From Plantago ovata (lineage: Eukaryota > Streptophyta > Magnoliopsida > Lamiales > Plantaginaceae): a DNA stretch of 64,000 nt. A program made the translations under genes and the position numbers. The DNA lies in NCBI GenBank assembly GCA_028274465.1, contig CM051457.1, positions 28,245,313-28,309,312 on the forward strand, in the 5' to 3' direction. This document shows positions 22,880-34,400 of the stretch, piece by piece. Each line of letters starts with the position of its first letter. Position 1 is the first letter of the stretch. The notes under the pieces are model-generated. The model did no database searches. It was given only the letters and a program-made list of their open reading frames with translations, and had not been told where the DNA came from.

Positions 22880-23449
22880 TCAGGCGCTGTGAGCACAGGC
22901 AGAATACCGGCATGTGTACAGCACCAGAGCCGTGAATGCTAGAAGTGTAAAGACTGTTGCTCCAATATGGATGTACCATTCATACAAAGTAAACACGTCA
23001 GGTTTATGCTGCCACTCATGACGCTCCAATGTATCTGGCAGATCAACTTCCATGCCTATCGAACAATTCTCAGTAGAACTTAAACAATTTCTTTCGAGGT
23101 ATGACATCTGTCTGTAGTTCTCGTTCTGATCGATGTAGTTAACTTCTTGCGCATATTTTATTCTTACATACTTCAGAATGGTGGTGGCAAAATTAAGCCC
23201 ATACCCAACCGCAAGTGTAATAGAAACTAGGAAAGGCTTCCACCAGTCTCTGCATTGGTAAGACGACGGTTTTGAATTTGTCAGGAATATGACCAACTGG
23301 GACCCGACATAGAACATGGCAAGGTTAGTGGCTTTGGTTTCCAGGAACCGGATCTTCTTCTCTTGTTTGTGCAGTATGAGCGCCAACACTTTGTAGTTGT
23401 TCAGGTATTGTTCCAGGGCCTTCTCAATACGCGGAATGTTCTGCCACAT
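22880..23449 (-). CDS. Unknown multi-pass membrane protein, tandem copy B
   Basis: Single-exon frame of 189 residues, start 23449, stop 22880. It has the same plan as copy A: charged N-terminal helix ending in HKQEKKIRFLETKA, hydrophobic segments near 43-58, 71-91 and 160-181, the invariant loop KYVRIKYAQEVNYIDQNENY then RQMSYLERN, a variable acidic linker, and the ending CRYSACAHSA. The linker after the SYLERN motif differs most and is three residues shorter than in copy A. Substitutions in the core are mainly conservative (Ile/Val, Lys/Arg, Phe/Leu), which suggests purifying selection. The Cys in 'SSYQC' and in 'HTC/YTC' and the Trp pair are kept. Function unknown. Confidence 0.75.
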   Translation of the reverse strand: MWQNIPRIEKALEQYLNNYKVLALILHKQEKKIRFLETKATNLAMFYVGSQLVIFLTNSKPSSYQCRDWWKPFLVSITLAVGYGLNFATTILKYVRIKYAQEVNYIDQNENYRQMSYLERNCLSSTENCSIGMEVDLPDTLERHEWQHKPDVFTLYEWYIHIGATVFTLLAFTALVLYTCRYSACAHSA

Positions 23450-24104
23450 TGTGCAAATTCAGAGAGGCGGCTTTGCTATGCTCACGAATGAAGGCGTAGT
23501 AAGCCAAAATACCCACCAGTTATAGCGATTATTCAGGTGTAAATTGAAGCAAGCAGAAGTGTGGGTAAGTGCTGCAAAATGTGGGTCTGGGAAAATAACC
23601 AAACATTTCACTGAATTTCTATGTAATCGTTTCCCTGGTAAATGAAACCAATGAATGACCATTTTCCATTTATACCCAAGCTTAGTTTGATGGAGTGACG
23701 TTAGTAGCTATACTTGTTTTCCACTTTTCATTTTTCTAATAGGTACGCGTAACGCGTGGGTGATGGCCGGACCTAGTGAGTTGACAAAACCCATAGTTTG
23801 GAAGTTAATTGTAACTTAGAAGGGCCATTTTTGAATTATATCTACGGCTACGTTAAAAAACATTGACCTAAAACAAACCCTCCGGTGTAAAGTCTTATTA
23901 AGCGTTGATCGGCTTATAGAAGTCCGGCTTTGTATCAGAGTACTTGTGATTTCATCAAAACAAAGTTGAGCTCTAAACAAAATATTCAGGAGCCGCTCAT
24001 GAGCAATTTCAATCGTTAAAATCCGTATATTCCCTTCATAAACAATAACATGTAGTCTAATGGCACAACCGTTTATAGTTTTATCTAAAAGATAGTTAAG
24101 GATC

Positions 24105-24105
<1 letters not shown>

Positions 24106-24146
<41 letters not shown>
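24106..24146 (-). repeat. (TAA)n tail of a LINE fragment
   Basis: Trinucleotide run directly 3' (on the minus strand) of the LINE-derived coding remnant at 24147-24415. It is best read as that element's 3' tail. Confidence 0.8.
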
Positions 24147-24147
<1 letters not shown>

Positions 24148-24415
24148 GTGGAAATCAATAAATAAAAAACAATAAAAGCTTACACAAAATTAAAGGGCAG
24201 CCGAGAAACAAGCTGTGCACCCACTCCCTTAGCAATACCAAAACTAATCCTAGGAAAAATATGATGAGCAGCATGTGACCCAGCATCCTGAGCCAAAGCA
24301 AAACCCCGGACTCTAACAAGCAAATCCACAGCCTCAGCATCTAACTCCCCAAGTGTCGAGAAAGAGAAAGGAAGAAATCCATATCCCTTAGCCGCACACA
24401 AGTCCCGATACTACG
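24147..24415 (-). mobile_element. 5'-truncated non-LTR retrotransposon (LINE) 3' end
   Basis: On the minus strand a frame of about 73 codons (24180-24401) includes FLPFSFSTLGELDAEAVDLL and ends ISFGIAKGVGAQLVSRLPF before its stop. It is followed by a 35-base 3' UTR and a (TAA)n tail. A second copy at 44034-44160 preserves the same last residues (KGVGAQLVSRLP) and the same tail type in the same orientation. A conserved coding end plus a microsatellite tail fits an RTE-like LINE; the clade is inference. Confidence 0.65.
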
Positions 24416-24420
24416 AAATA

Positions 24421-24625
24421 AGAATAAAAATAAGTAAACTATAGTCTAAACTGAATTTAATGTAGCTGAACTGAACTAAATTTAATAAATCGGAGTTGAA
24501 CTAAACTGAACTTAATATCTCTGAATTAAACTGAACTGGATTTAATAAATTTGAAATGAACTGAACTGAACTGAACTGAATTTAATAAATTTGAACTGAA
24601 ATGAATTTAGTAAAACTGAAATTAC
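24421..24625. repeat. Degenerate AACTGA-type tandem repeat
   Basis: Repeated variants of 'gaactgaactgaa' separated by 'tttaataaattt' over about 200 bases. Low-complexity, non-coding. Confidence 0.8.
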
Positions 24626-24647
24626 GGTGAAACGAATAGAGCATAAA

Positions 24648-24820
24648 ACTTGCACATTATACCGATAACTTAATTGATATGTTTGGTATTTCAAAATCAA
24701 TGCATTGTTTTGAGTAAATATTTATATATATATGCTAGATTATGTGTTATTTAATCTTTATAATACAATAATTCAAAAGTTACTTTATAATAAGACTGAA
24801 TTTTTGAAATTCATTTAATA
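24648..24820 (+). repeat. Direct repeat, copy 1 of 2 (about 175 bp)
   Basis: Nearly identical to 25012-25190, with blocks such as 'cttaattgatatgtttggta' and 'atgctagattatgtgttatt' in the same order. The 365-base period contains a unique spacer. Confidence 0.9.
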
Positions 24821-25011
24821 CTATGGATAAACCCTCTTAAAGTAGACTTGCACATTGTCGTCCAAATGTATCGAGATTTTTACTTGAAGATATTCGCGTT
24901 CTACGCTAGATCACCTAAAAACTTCTCTGTCTGATCTTATTGACGATCCGAGCCCGTTCTAACATTTTTAGACGTCCTAGACGCTCAAATCTTGTGTTTT
25001 AAGTTTCGCTA

Positions 25012-25190
25012 AAATTTGCACTGTTATATCAATGACTTAATTGATATGTTTGGTAATTATTTCAAAATCAATGCATTGTTTTGAGTAAAATATTTATATA
25101 TATGCTAGATTATGTGTTATTTAACCTTTATAATATAATAATTCAAAAGTTACTTTATAATAAGACTGAATTTGTGAAATTCATTTAATA
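25012..25190 (+). repeat. Direct repeat, copy 2 of 2 (about 175 bp)
   Basis: Second copy of the repeat at 24648-24820, with only a few substitutions and small indels. It is a recent local duplication or two insertions of one element. Confidence 0.9.
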
Positions 25191-25529
25191 AAAGTTATGT
25201 ATATGCTACATTTTATACTCTTAATGCCATGAGATTTGAGGCGCTCACGCTTTCATAACTTTTCTAATTACAATGTTTATAAGCTCACGCTTACAACTGC
25301 ACTCTCACTCGCGCTCCAGGTTTGACTCTCTCTCTCTTTTTTTAACATCCATACTCCTTTTTAAAAGTTCGACTTCCTAAAGGCTTGCCCTCAAAGAGTA
25401 TTTGACTAATTTCTTTACTATAAACTAGCTCAGATATAGAAATTCAAAGAAACTCTTTTCAGTTACAAACATACAAAAGAAAAAGAAGGAAAAATTATCA
25501 AACGACACATGCAATATATATTGTGTGTG

Positions 25530-25930
25530 CTTGACGTCATCTTATCAGTCACTTTATAAGGTATAAGGTGGTGAATGTCAACAAAGTGACTGATTTGAAA
25601 AGTTATTCTAGTATCTATATAGATTATATATTATTAAAAAATAAGATGATTGATCAGCTACTAGTCACCTTATCATATTGTTTTACCAAACAAACAAAAA
25701 GTCTACATGTGTGTTTGACGTCTCCTTATCAGTCACTTTATACGGTGGTTTCACATTATTTGATTGTTTGAGTAACATAAGTCTGTTTGATAAATGTCAA
25801 TAGGATGACTGATTTGATAAGTTACTCTATATGTAGCTTATTAAAAAATAAGATGAGCGATCAACTATCAGTCACCTTATCATCTTTCAATCACCTTATC
25901 AGTTCATTTTGTCAAACATACATTACACGC
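25530..25930. mobile_element. Two tandem MITE-like units with CTTATCAGTCAC ends
   Basis: Unit 1 (about 25533-25690) and unit 2 (about 25718-25920) share a left phrase 'cttatcagtcactttata', a middle phrase 'attaaaaaataagatga', and a right phrase 'agtcaccttatcat'. The motif appears in both orientations (CTTATCAGTCAC and GTGACTGAT), giving foldback potential. There is no coding content. The superfamily is uncertain (hAT-like or Mutator-like). Confidence 0.6.
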
Positions 25931-26322
25931 CAAATGTTCATTATTGACGACGACTTAACTCAGAAAAAAAAGGCTAAAATTATAGCGAATGTTTGAATTT
26001 AGTAAGCGCGTAAATACATGATTGGCTTTTCCGTAAAAGTTATTCCCTCAATCCCTTATCCAATATATATATTCATATGTTTTTCAAACCTTTATCTCAT
26101 TTTATTGTTTAAAAGTTCGTTACTTGGATCCTAACATGCAAATTTAACCAAGACGTAGGAAGTTAAGCTCGATCCTAATTCGTAACATGTAAAGTTCACC
26201 TAGCCATTTAGCATAGAGTCGCTGAAATGAAGTGGAAGTAACGATATCAATTAAATTGCGGTGAGAGTTCGTTGTCCAAAAGCCGACTCTGTGAGACCAG
26301 TGCGTATTCTAGTTCTACACAC
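25931..26322. other. Upstream region of the TAF8 gene
   Basis: AT-rich DNA without a coding frame that leads into a TATA box at 26323. Confidence 0.4.
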
Positions 26323-26332
26323 TCTATAAAAC
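26323..26332 (+). promoter_or_regulatory. TATA box of the TAF8 gene
   Basis: CTATAAAACC, followed about 25-30 bases on by a CT-rich stretch (cttctctctaagc) suitable for a transcription start. The leader would be about 430 bases, with upstream ATGs unless it is spliced (possible donor ccg|gtaagg at 26558/26559). Confidence 0.6.
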
Positions 26333-26784
26333 CAGCTCTCACTTGTCTTCTCTCTAAGCTACTTTCTCTCTCCTTCGCGATCCAAAGGGTTTTACAGATG
26401 TTTTCATGATTCCTTTCCCATTTTCCATTCACTCATAATCATCTTCTTCTTATCGATACCTCAGAAATTCATCCATTCTGTCTCGGAAAGCTCAATTGGA
26501 CGGGTTTCTGTTCGGTCTCAGCTGGAATTGGCCTTTAAACCCTAGAAATCTATCTCCGGTAAGGTCGATTTGGCTCGGTTGTTTTAGTAGTTGTTATTGT
26601 TGTTGTCATTTCGGAGCTTGCAGTAGGCTAGGGTTTTGCTTTTGTTTCGTTTTTGCTCGGTGATATTGTGATTGGATTAGGAGTGATGAAGTTGCATTTA
26701 ATGGAATTTGTGCTGGGCGGAAATGTTGTTAGAATTTAATTTCATTCAATTTATGATATTTGATGTTATGAATTGTCGTTGAAT

Positions 26785-27909
26785 ATGAGCGATGGGGATG
26801 GGAAAGATAGTGTGAAGGTCTCGAGTGAGAAAGACTGTCACAAGTCTGGTAAGAAGAAGACGAGAGTCGACGATTTCTCGCAGGCTATTGCTAGAATTGC
26901 AATGGCACAGGTCTGTGAGGGTTTAGGGTTTCAGAGCTTTCAGCAGTCTGCGTTGGATACTCTTGCAGATGTGGGAGTCAGGTATATTAGAGATGTAGGG
27001 AGGACCGCTAGTTTGCGTGCTGAGTCATCGAATAGGAGGGAGTGTAATGTGTTCGATGTTATTCAGGGATTGGAGGATCTAGGTTCTGTTCAGGGATTTC
27101 TGGGTGCGTCGGATGTTAGCCACCCTCTTACTGGGTCCGGAGTGGTTAAGGATTTAAGGCGTTATGTTGGAGAAGCTGAGGAAATCCCGTTCGCGTATTT
27201 GGTACCTGGTTTTCCGGTTGTTAAAGAGAGGAGATTAAATCCTAGTTTTGCTCAAGCGGAGGAAAATTTGCCCGATGAGCATATTCCTAATTGGTTGCCG
27301 AAGTTTCCGGATCCTCGAACTTACACAGAATTAGATTTGGAAAACAAGAAAGACTCGGATGCGGAGGATAAACTTCAGTTGGTCAACGTACAACAACCTA
27401 GACAGGAAGATATTCCAACAGAGAATTTGCAGCTGGCTACGGTTTGTAATGGGTCTGAAGCGGGAATAGCAGTTGAGGAAGGGGGTGTTGCGAAGGCGAA
27501 TAGAGCGGCAGATATCAATCCGTATCTTGCTCCCCCTCTTCAATTTGGGGAGAAGGAAGTGCATGTCCCTGTACTTCCGCCGAAATTGTTGAATGAGGCC
27601 ATGGGGAATCATCAAACTAATGCAGTCATGGAGAATCATGTTTCTGTTTCTTCTTTTGAACCAACAGTCCAAACAAGTGAAGCTGATGATAGGAGAAAGT
27701 TGCTCCTGAATGGGAGGCCTAATGTACAATTTAAGTTTGGGAATGCTAAGAAGCCCTTAGGCAGAAGACGTATTTCTCAGAACGAGGAATTTGAGAAAAT
27801 ATCTTTTTGGTTTGCTGATGATCATGGTGGAAAAGATGAAATGAAAAGAAAAGCGGAGCAAATTTTTCGAGAAAAAATGGAATATTCACAAGAGGTGTCT
27901 CAATTGTAA
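26785..27909 (+). CDS. TAF8: Transcription initiation factor TFIID subunit 8 (TAF8)
   Basis: Single coding exon, 374 residues from the ATG at 26785. The frame extends four codons further upstream, but without an ATG. Residues about 28-106 form a bromodomain-associated histone fold (RVDDFSQAIARIAMAQVCEG, then LGFQSFQQSALDTLADVGVR), which pairs with TAF10 in TFIID. Residues 164-181 carry the TAF8 C-terminal signature (DEHIPNWLPKFPDPRTY). The rest is a disordered acidic linker and a basic tail (KKPLGRRR). TFIID binds core promoters and starts RNA polymerase II transcription in the nucleus. Length and intronless coding region match plant TAF8 proteins (about 350 residues in Arabidopsis). A five-codon uORF (26768-26782, including its stop) ends two bases before the start codon if the leader is unspliced there. 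Confidence 0.93.
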   Translation: MSDGDGKDSVKVSSEKDCHKSGKKKTRVDDFSQAIARIAMAQVCEGLGFQSFQQSALDTLADVGVRYIRDVGRTASLRAESSNRRECNVFDVIQGLEDLGSVQGFLGASDVSHPLTGSGVVKDLRRYVGEAEEIPFAYLVPGFPVVKERRLNPSFAQAEENLPDEHIPNWLPKFPDPRTYTELDLENKKDSDAEDKLQLVNVQQPRQEDIPTENLQLATVCNGSEAGIAVEEGGVAKANRAADINPYLAPPLQFGEKEVHVPVLPPKLLNEAMGNHQTNAVMENHVSVSSFEPTVQTSEADDRRKLLLNGRPNVQFKFGNAKKPLGRRRISQNEEFEKISFWFADDHGGKDEMKRKAEQIFREKMEYSQEVSQL

Positions 27910-30900
27910 ATTAGGAGCTTTTAATTAGAAGACTCTGTAAAATTGTTAATGGAACTGGCAGCTGATGCTTGTTCCTGGATAGTGATAGTCAGGGAGCTAG
28001 ATTTTTCCCTGTAAGGGCTTTTAGATTTCGACATCCACAATATTCCCAGCTTCATGAGTTACTGAGGTATGTAGTTTTCTGTTTATCATCTTGAACCGTT
28101 GTTATTCATATTCTTTTCATTATAATCAAAACAAGTGGCTTCTATGAATTGTCTCCTTGGAATGTTTCCCTTCTCTTTTTAGTTCTTATCATGATGGAAT
28201 TATTGGCAACTCATTATGTTTACCTCAATCAAGCCGTATGAACTTGTTGAATGAATTAGTTGAAATATCCTTGTAAATTCACTATTATCGGTTGTATTAA
28301 CAGTTAAGTAATTACTTCCTCCCGTGTTTAATAATTGTCGTTATAGGTTTTTCACTATTTGAAAAATACATGTTGTTTTGCTTCAAGAAAGACTTTCATC
28401 ATAACTAATGCATGTTGTTGAATCATTTAGAGGTATCCCCTTGGTTCAAGTATTATAATTACTTGTAATTAATGCAGTATTTTTAGAAAATCAATGAATT
28501 GAATGTGGTGTATTAAAATGTGTGAAAACTCTAAAACAAGTAAAAAGAATAGGAGGGAGTAGTTTACTTTAATACTACTACTATAAAATAAGCTTATTGA
28601 TGCACTCATGATCCTAATTAGGAATTTACAATTAACTACAAGCATACAAACATATGCAGCTTTGCAACCAATAAGCCTAGTGGCCTTTACATCTACTTGT
28701 AGTAAATATATATTCTAGATCCGATGATCTTTTGAACCACATATTTGCGTTTATTTTCTTTTTTCCCTTTTTCTTTCCGGCTATAAGTTTGCTTCTGGTG
28801 TAGTTTGTCCTGGATGTAGCTTTTTGGATAAACCACATTCTAAATTTAATCAAACTGATGGATTGATAGCTTGTCCTGCATGTAGCGAGTTGATATGTGA
28901 CGTATATGTTTCAAATTTGATCCTTTGTTTCATACACAATAGCACAGCTAACACAATATGAACGTGTGTTCTTTTTTTTTTTTTTTTTTTTTTCTTTCCC
29001 TATCTTCATTCCTAATAAAATTAACTGGATAAGAGATTGTTGGAATTTTACGAAGTAACTAGAGAGCAATTCCTACTGGTGAAGATAAAACTATTTGCAG
29101 TCACATAAATACCAGCTGTCCTGAGATTTGGTAGAAACTTCATGTCTGCCCTTTTAGCTTGACGTTGGAATAGTAGCTGTTTGAATGAATAGAATAGCTA
29201 ACTGGAAGAATTAATTCCTATAATCCTTTCATTTTCATTGTGTTGATTGGACAAGAGAATTTTTTTCAAGATAATTGAACAAAAGAATTTCCGAACACAG
29301 TTTTCCTTTTATTACATTATTATTGCCTTCATATTACAAATTTTTATTCAGTTAGATCCTTTGTTTTACACTACAATGGCGAAATTATTGCAATGTGGAT
29401 GTTTGGTGAATTTATTCTTGTTTTCAATTATAACTTCTCCTAGTGCATTAAATGAATAAGAGATTGGAAGACTGCATGGCATCAATTACTTTGTACCTGG
29501 ACTGTTTCATACTGGTGAAGATAAGCTATTATCTGCCGCGTAGATAGAATTTTTTACCTGAAAGTCAAGAAACTTTGCTTCTGCTCTTTTAGTTTGACCC
29601 TATTAAGTATTTCTGTGCGGTAGAATAACCAAGTCGAAAGACCTAATTGCAAAAGAGTCAAACCAGTGCCATGCCGTCTTTTGGCACAATTACTCATGTG
29701 CTTGCATCGACTTTTAGGCTTGTGAAACGGGTGCAACCTTCCCTGCTTGTGAACCTGGTGCGTATGCACCCTTTAGTTGGTAAATGGGCATACCACCAGC
29801 ATCCTATGATACCTGCTTTTTTTTTGTTTTTTTTTGCAAGTCAAGTGCATGTACGCACTCCATTCCTGTTGTGATCTTAGTTGTAACTTTGTCTATGTTA
29901 CCCCTATACAGACAGTTACATTTATGTGATCCTCCCATTTGTCCTAGATACAGGTAGCAATGAATTTTTCATGTTCTAACCTAATTCTCTTGATCTATTT
30001 TCTGGCCGAGAGGTACCAATAGAGCAGGGCGCAATTTGTTCATTATTGTTGCAATTTATTGTGTGAACTTGCTAGAGAGTTCAAATAGTTATGGTATATT
30101 TGTATTTAAGTTGATGGGGTGCCAGTAGTTACGTAAATATGGTGTGTTACTTGGTATTTTAATTGTTATTGGTGTAACACTCCCCTTGTAGGCCTGTAAT
30201 TTATTCAATAAAATGAAGATTACATTTGAAAAACCATATTTAATATACTTTTTTGCCTTTTCTCCTTTTCGAGATAGAGGTAGTTCAAGTAGTTAAACGT
30301 ATGGGGTAAAGAAACAATCATTTTTAGTTGAATCGGAATTCATCTGTTGTGTGTTGACAATCTAGTTTCTTATTTGGCATAAATAAATATGCTGCTGGTG
30401 CAGGTTATTCGGCTGTCTGTTTTAACTATAAATACTGAAATTCATTAGCTTGGAACACCAGAAAAACAATAACATTAAATCAGTTCAACAGCCGGGGTGA
30501 GGGTATATGTGTGGGTTTTAAGCAGGTATGTGTGCTCACCTGCACCAATACTGAATTGTCCAGGTTCCCAGAGTTAACTAATTTGTCAGGGTGCTAACGG
30601 TGGGTAGACTGGTTCAGACTGGTAGTTGCCCGTTCACATTACTACTTGGACTTGTGAAATATTAATCTTGGAAAACAATATTATCATGTTATTAACCTCG
30701 AGTCCTTGACCATCTTTGGGGTACCTTGGAGGTAATGATGTTCTCAGTGAGTACATCAATGACATATTCCAGTTTCTGTTGCAGTTGGATACTGATAATC
30801 TTCTTGATCCATACACACTATCTTACACCCTTAGCTCAATCTTTTTTGTGTCTTCTTCTTTTTCTCATTTTCTTTCTTTCTGACTATTATATTTATTTAT

Positions 30901-31496
30901 TGTATATGTATTTTGTGTATGGTTGGTTAAGACTGGGGTTGTCTTTTTCTTGTTAGGCAGCATGACACGGTTTGCAGCTATATGTTAAATATTAAAACAC
31001 AATTCTAGATGTCGTCTGCCAAACATGTACTGTGTTACTAGATTTCATGCATACATTAGCTACAATTGGGATATAATCCAACTGCCGAATAATTCCAGAT
31101 TAACATTGGTGTTACTGCTAAGTGCTAACCCTAAACAGTGCTGCTGCTGATGCATAAGCTTGCTCTATGGAAAGAATTGACTCTAACATGTTGCATACTG
31201 AATTTGAAGATAAGCAATGAAGTGTTTGACCTTATGATCATTTTATCAATATATTGTCTTTTGCTCATAATCAGTGTGGCATCTATTCTTCATTAGGTTG
31301 GACCTTTTGCACTTAGGACTGTTATGAAATTAGCTGGAGGAACTTTATACTAACGAGATTTATTTTCTCGTTTCTGGAGGATTTGTCCTGCTTTACATAT
31401 GATACATCTTACACTATTTTTAGAGAGAGAAAAAAAGAAAGAAGATTAAAGCATCATGCAGTCATGCTAGCATAATAATGGACACATGTGCAAATT
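27910..31496. other. Intergenic, convergent gene ends, no gene
   Basis: 27910 to about 28120 is likely the TAF8 3' UTR. A Stowaway-type MITE lies at 28315-28559, a T-run at 28972-28993, and two diverged direct copies at about 29020-29170 and 29450-29605 (both with 'ctggtgaagataa' and 'ctcttttag-ttgac'). No coding frame is convincing. Confidence 0.5.
28315..28559. mobile_element. Stowaway-type MITE (Tc1/mariner)
   Basis: The left end reads TA then CTTCCTCCCGTGTTTAAT; the right end reads AAGAATAGGAGGGAG then TA. The CTCCCTCC-type inverted ends, the TA target duplication and the 245-base length are classic for Stowaway. No coding capacity. Confidence 0.8.
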
Positions 31497-34400
31497 CTAC
31501 TTGGTAAACAGCTTCCTGCAATGACTGGTTGTCCAGTCATCGACACCCATGAGTTCACCGGTGATAACCTCATTGATCAGGTCTTTGAATATTAGCCGTT
31601 CAATATCCAAAACCAAAGCTGGTACTTGATCACTGTAGTCTGCCCAATCCTCTGATGGAAACATCATATCTGCACTTAAGAGGTTCATCACTCCATCGTC
31701 CTCATCGTATTGGTTGCAGTCTGGCGTCTTTTGCAGATGGTCGATCTCTAAATGGATTTCTTTCAGGAGCACCTGTGTACTTGTTTGCTTCCTTAATGTA
31801 AATAATCTGCATGGTGTGGTTTTGCGACAGAGTATTTCATTAACGACATCAAAAACAATTCTTCTTTGGCTTCTCTGGCTGTAACACTTCTGATCGTAGT
31901 TTCCTACTAGTTCACTGTGTGCCCCTCCTGTAAAGCTCTCTATTTGTTCAAGAACATTGAACATCTCAGGATTGATCAGGTTGTACGAGGAAAAAAGTTG
32001 ATCTTCTGTTGAAACGAAGCTCACGTCTTTCAGGAGACCTGATGCCTGTAATATCATATTAATGTAGTTGTGATCTGCTTTGAGGCCCCCATCACCATGA
32101 GTTGCAGCTGTTTCACCAGGTACTGTACTTGATAATCTTAGCTCATCAAGTAAGCTTTTCATGTTTTCCAACTTCTGATTGTACTCAGAACCTTGATCTG
32201 CTCTTTTGCTCAGTAAGTGATGTTGATTCTCAAGATGCCAGTCTACATCAGGATTTGGGGCATCGTCTGTGATTAGAACGGAACAAAAGCAAAGATTGTT
32301 TGTCAGTTACACGATGAATACACAATGTCAGTATACGAGACAATAAGGTGAGTTTTTATCATATAGTGCCTTCTATGATTTCCTTTTATGCTAATGCCCT
32401 TCCTCTTGTTGATTTTCTCATCGATTACCTTTTGCTTTTTAAAATATAACAATGCAGGTAGTTTGATTTGCAATATGGGGCCACAAATTTGGCTATTTTA
32501 TTTGGATACCTTAAACGTTCTATAAGAATTACATTAATCAATATGCTATAATTGGGTTTACTTGCAGCATCTCAGTTATTGCTTTGAAGTTTCTTATGTA
32601 GTAGAAGTAGCAAATATTCTCACAATATACTATAGCAGAAATAAGCAAATAAATTTCTTTATGTTTCTGAGAATGCTATATCTTACCTACATTCTGAGCA
32701 TGCACTATGCTATGACATATCTATAGTGTGTAATGTTTATGTTAATTTTCTCTTTTATTTGACTGGCAATGATTGCATAGTTCCCGTTGTAGAGCTAAAG
32801 CAACGTAAAGTCATCTCAAACGTAAACTGATGTTATGATTAATTCTCGGAAAAATAAACCAGTACCTTGAAAAGCTATCGATTTCTTCTTTACTGGAGAA
32901 GGTGAATCGTCACTATAGAATGCTGCATTGAGAACTGAGACTGGACTTGGTTGTTCTGTCAATGCCACGACAAGTTCGACTGGGCCCCTGTCTTCTCTGG
33001 ACGCGGCCTCAAAACTCTAAATTTATCAGAAAAAGTAACTGTCAACAAATGAGGTAAAACTGCAAAAATGCAACTGGAAATGATCACTTAGATGCTTACT
33101 ATTTGTACATACCTGTTTTCTGCCATTTCTTCCAGTTGAGTGAGCCTCTGTTTCTATCTGAGAGGTCGCACTATTGTTGCTTTCTGATTTTACTGAAGCT
33201 GTGTCACCTTGGTTACTTGAGCATCTGGTATCACTACTGAGCTCGCTTATTTGGTCATCATGCATCTGCGGATCCCTTGCTTTCACCTTCTGTTTCCTGA
33301 TGTGTGAGCTTTTTGGTTCAACTTTCCTACTGGGGTGCTTTCTGGTGCTGTCTGCATCTGACTTTCTGATGGTGTGATGGGATTTCTCTTCTGCTCTGAT
33401 GAAACTCTTTTGCAGCCGCTGACTAGCCATTCCAACATTCCTTCCAGAAATAGAACAATCTTCCACCTTCAAGCGCTGAGATGGTCTCAAGGTTCGATCT
33501 ATTTCAGAATTTCTTGATATAATCTTCTTTTGGTCTTTGAGACTATTGATCCTTGGTGTAACATCTTTTACTTCTTGTGTACGAGCTGAATCTTTACTAT
33601 GTTCCCGAATCCGCAGGTTTTGTAGCAGTGGCACTTCAATTCCCGATGCTTTTGTAGGGCTTGAAACTTTTAGTTTCTCCACTGGTTTCATGACTACAAT
33701 GGAAGAGCCTAGTTTTGTTGGTGGAGGCCTCCGGAAGGTAGAGACCTGATGGCTATTCCTTTGCACTGCAAATTCAGTTGATTCATCGATCTGATCTTCG
33801 ATTCGCTCTCTCGTCTTCTGCATTGCTTCAAGTATCTGTTTCAGAGCCCGTAAATCCTTGCCAGATTTTCGGAATTCGAGTTGTGTTATCCTCTTCTCAA
33901 TTTCACCATAAACTGAAGACGATAAAGGCCGCACATCATTTGGAGCTTTCCTACCCTCGTGTCTCATTTTTCGAGATTCTTGACTGGAATCATGTTTTCT
34001 CCATGGAGCTGGTTCCATTGGGAATCTTGAACGCATGGCCGGTTGACTTGTTTCCTTCACAGAGTTGGCATTGCGCGACCGTGGTGATGGTGCGGGTTGG
34101 TCATTTTCATGAGTTTGCTTGGTTTTCTCTGCGGCTATGGATGGATTTGGCTTTGGCGTCCTCTCATCAGTGGGAATTGGATCCGGGAAAGTATCCAAAC
34201 CCATTAACTTCGCCACAACAATGGATGATCTAGGCCGACTCTCAGGTTCTTGGTTCATTGAAGGACTCTGTCTTGAGTTTTCATTTTCCATACGTAGCTC
34301 CCGTCGAAGAAAGTTCCCTTGAGCTGAACACTTCACTTTGCTGTCTAATGATAGTCTTGGGAGTTCTTTCACTTTCATGGCTGAGTTGAACGTCTCTCGT

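Noticed and set aside
23740-23760. TACGCGTAACGCGT short palindrome as an operator or origin
   Set aside because: Only one 6-bp site repeated twice by chance; no supporting context.
24106-24600. CRISPR-like or satellite array
   Set aside because: The repeats are simple TTA and degenerate AACTGA sequence without unique spacers, and the context is a plant nuclear genome.
27331-27729. 132-codon minus-strand frame
   Set aside because: Shadow of the TAF8 coding exon.
33778-34233. 151-codon plus-strand frame
   Set aside because: It is antisense to the large LONGIFOLIA-like exon, whose family motifs fix the true strand.
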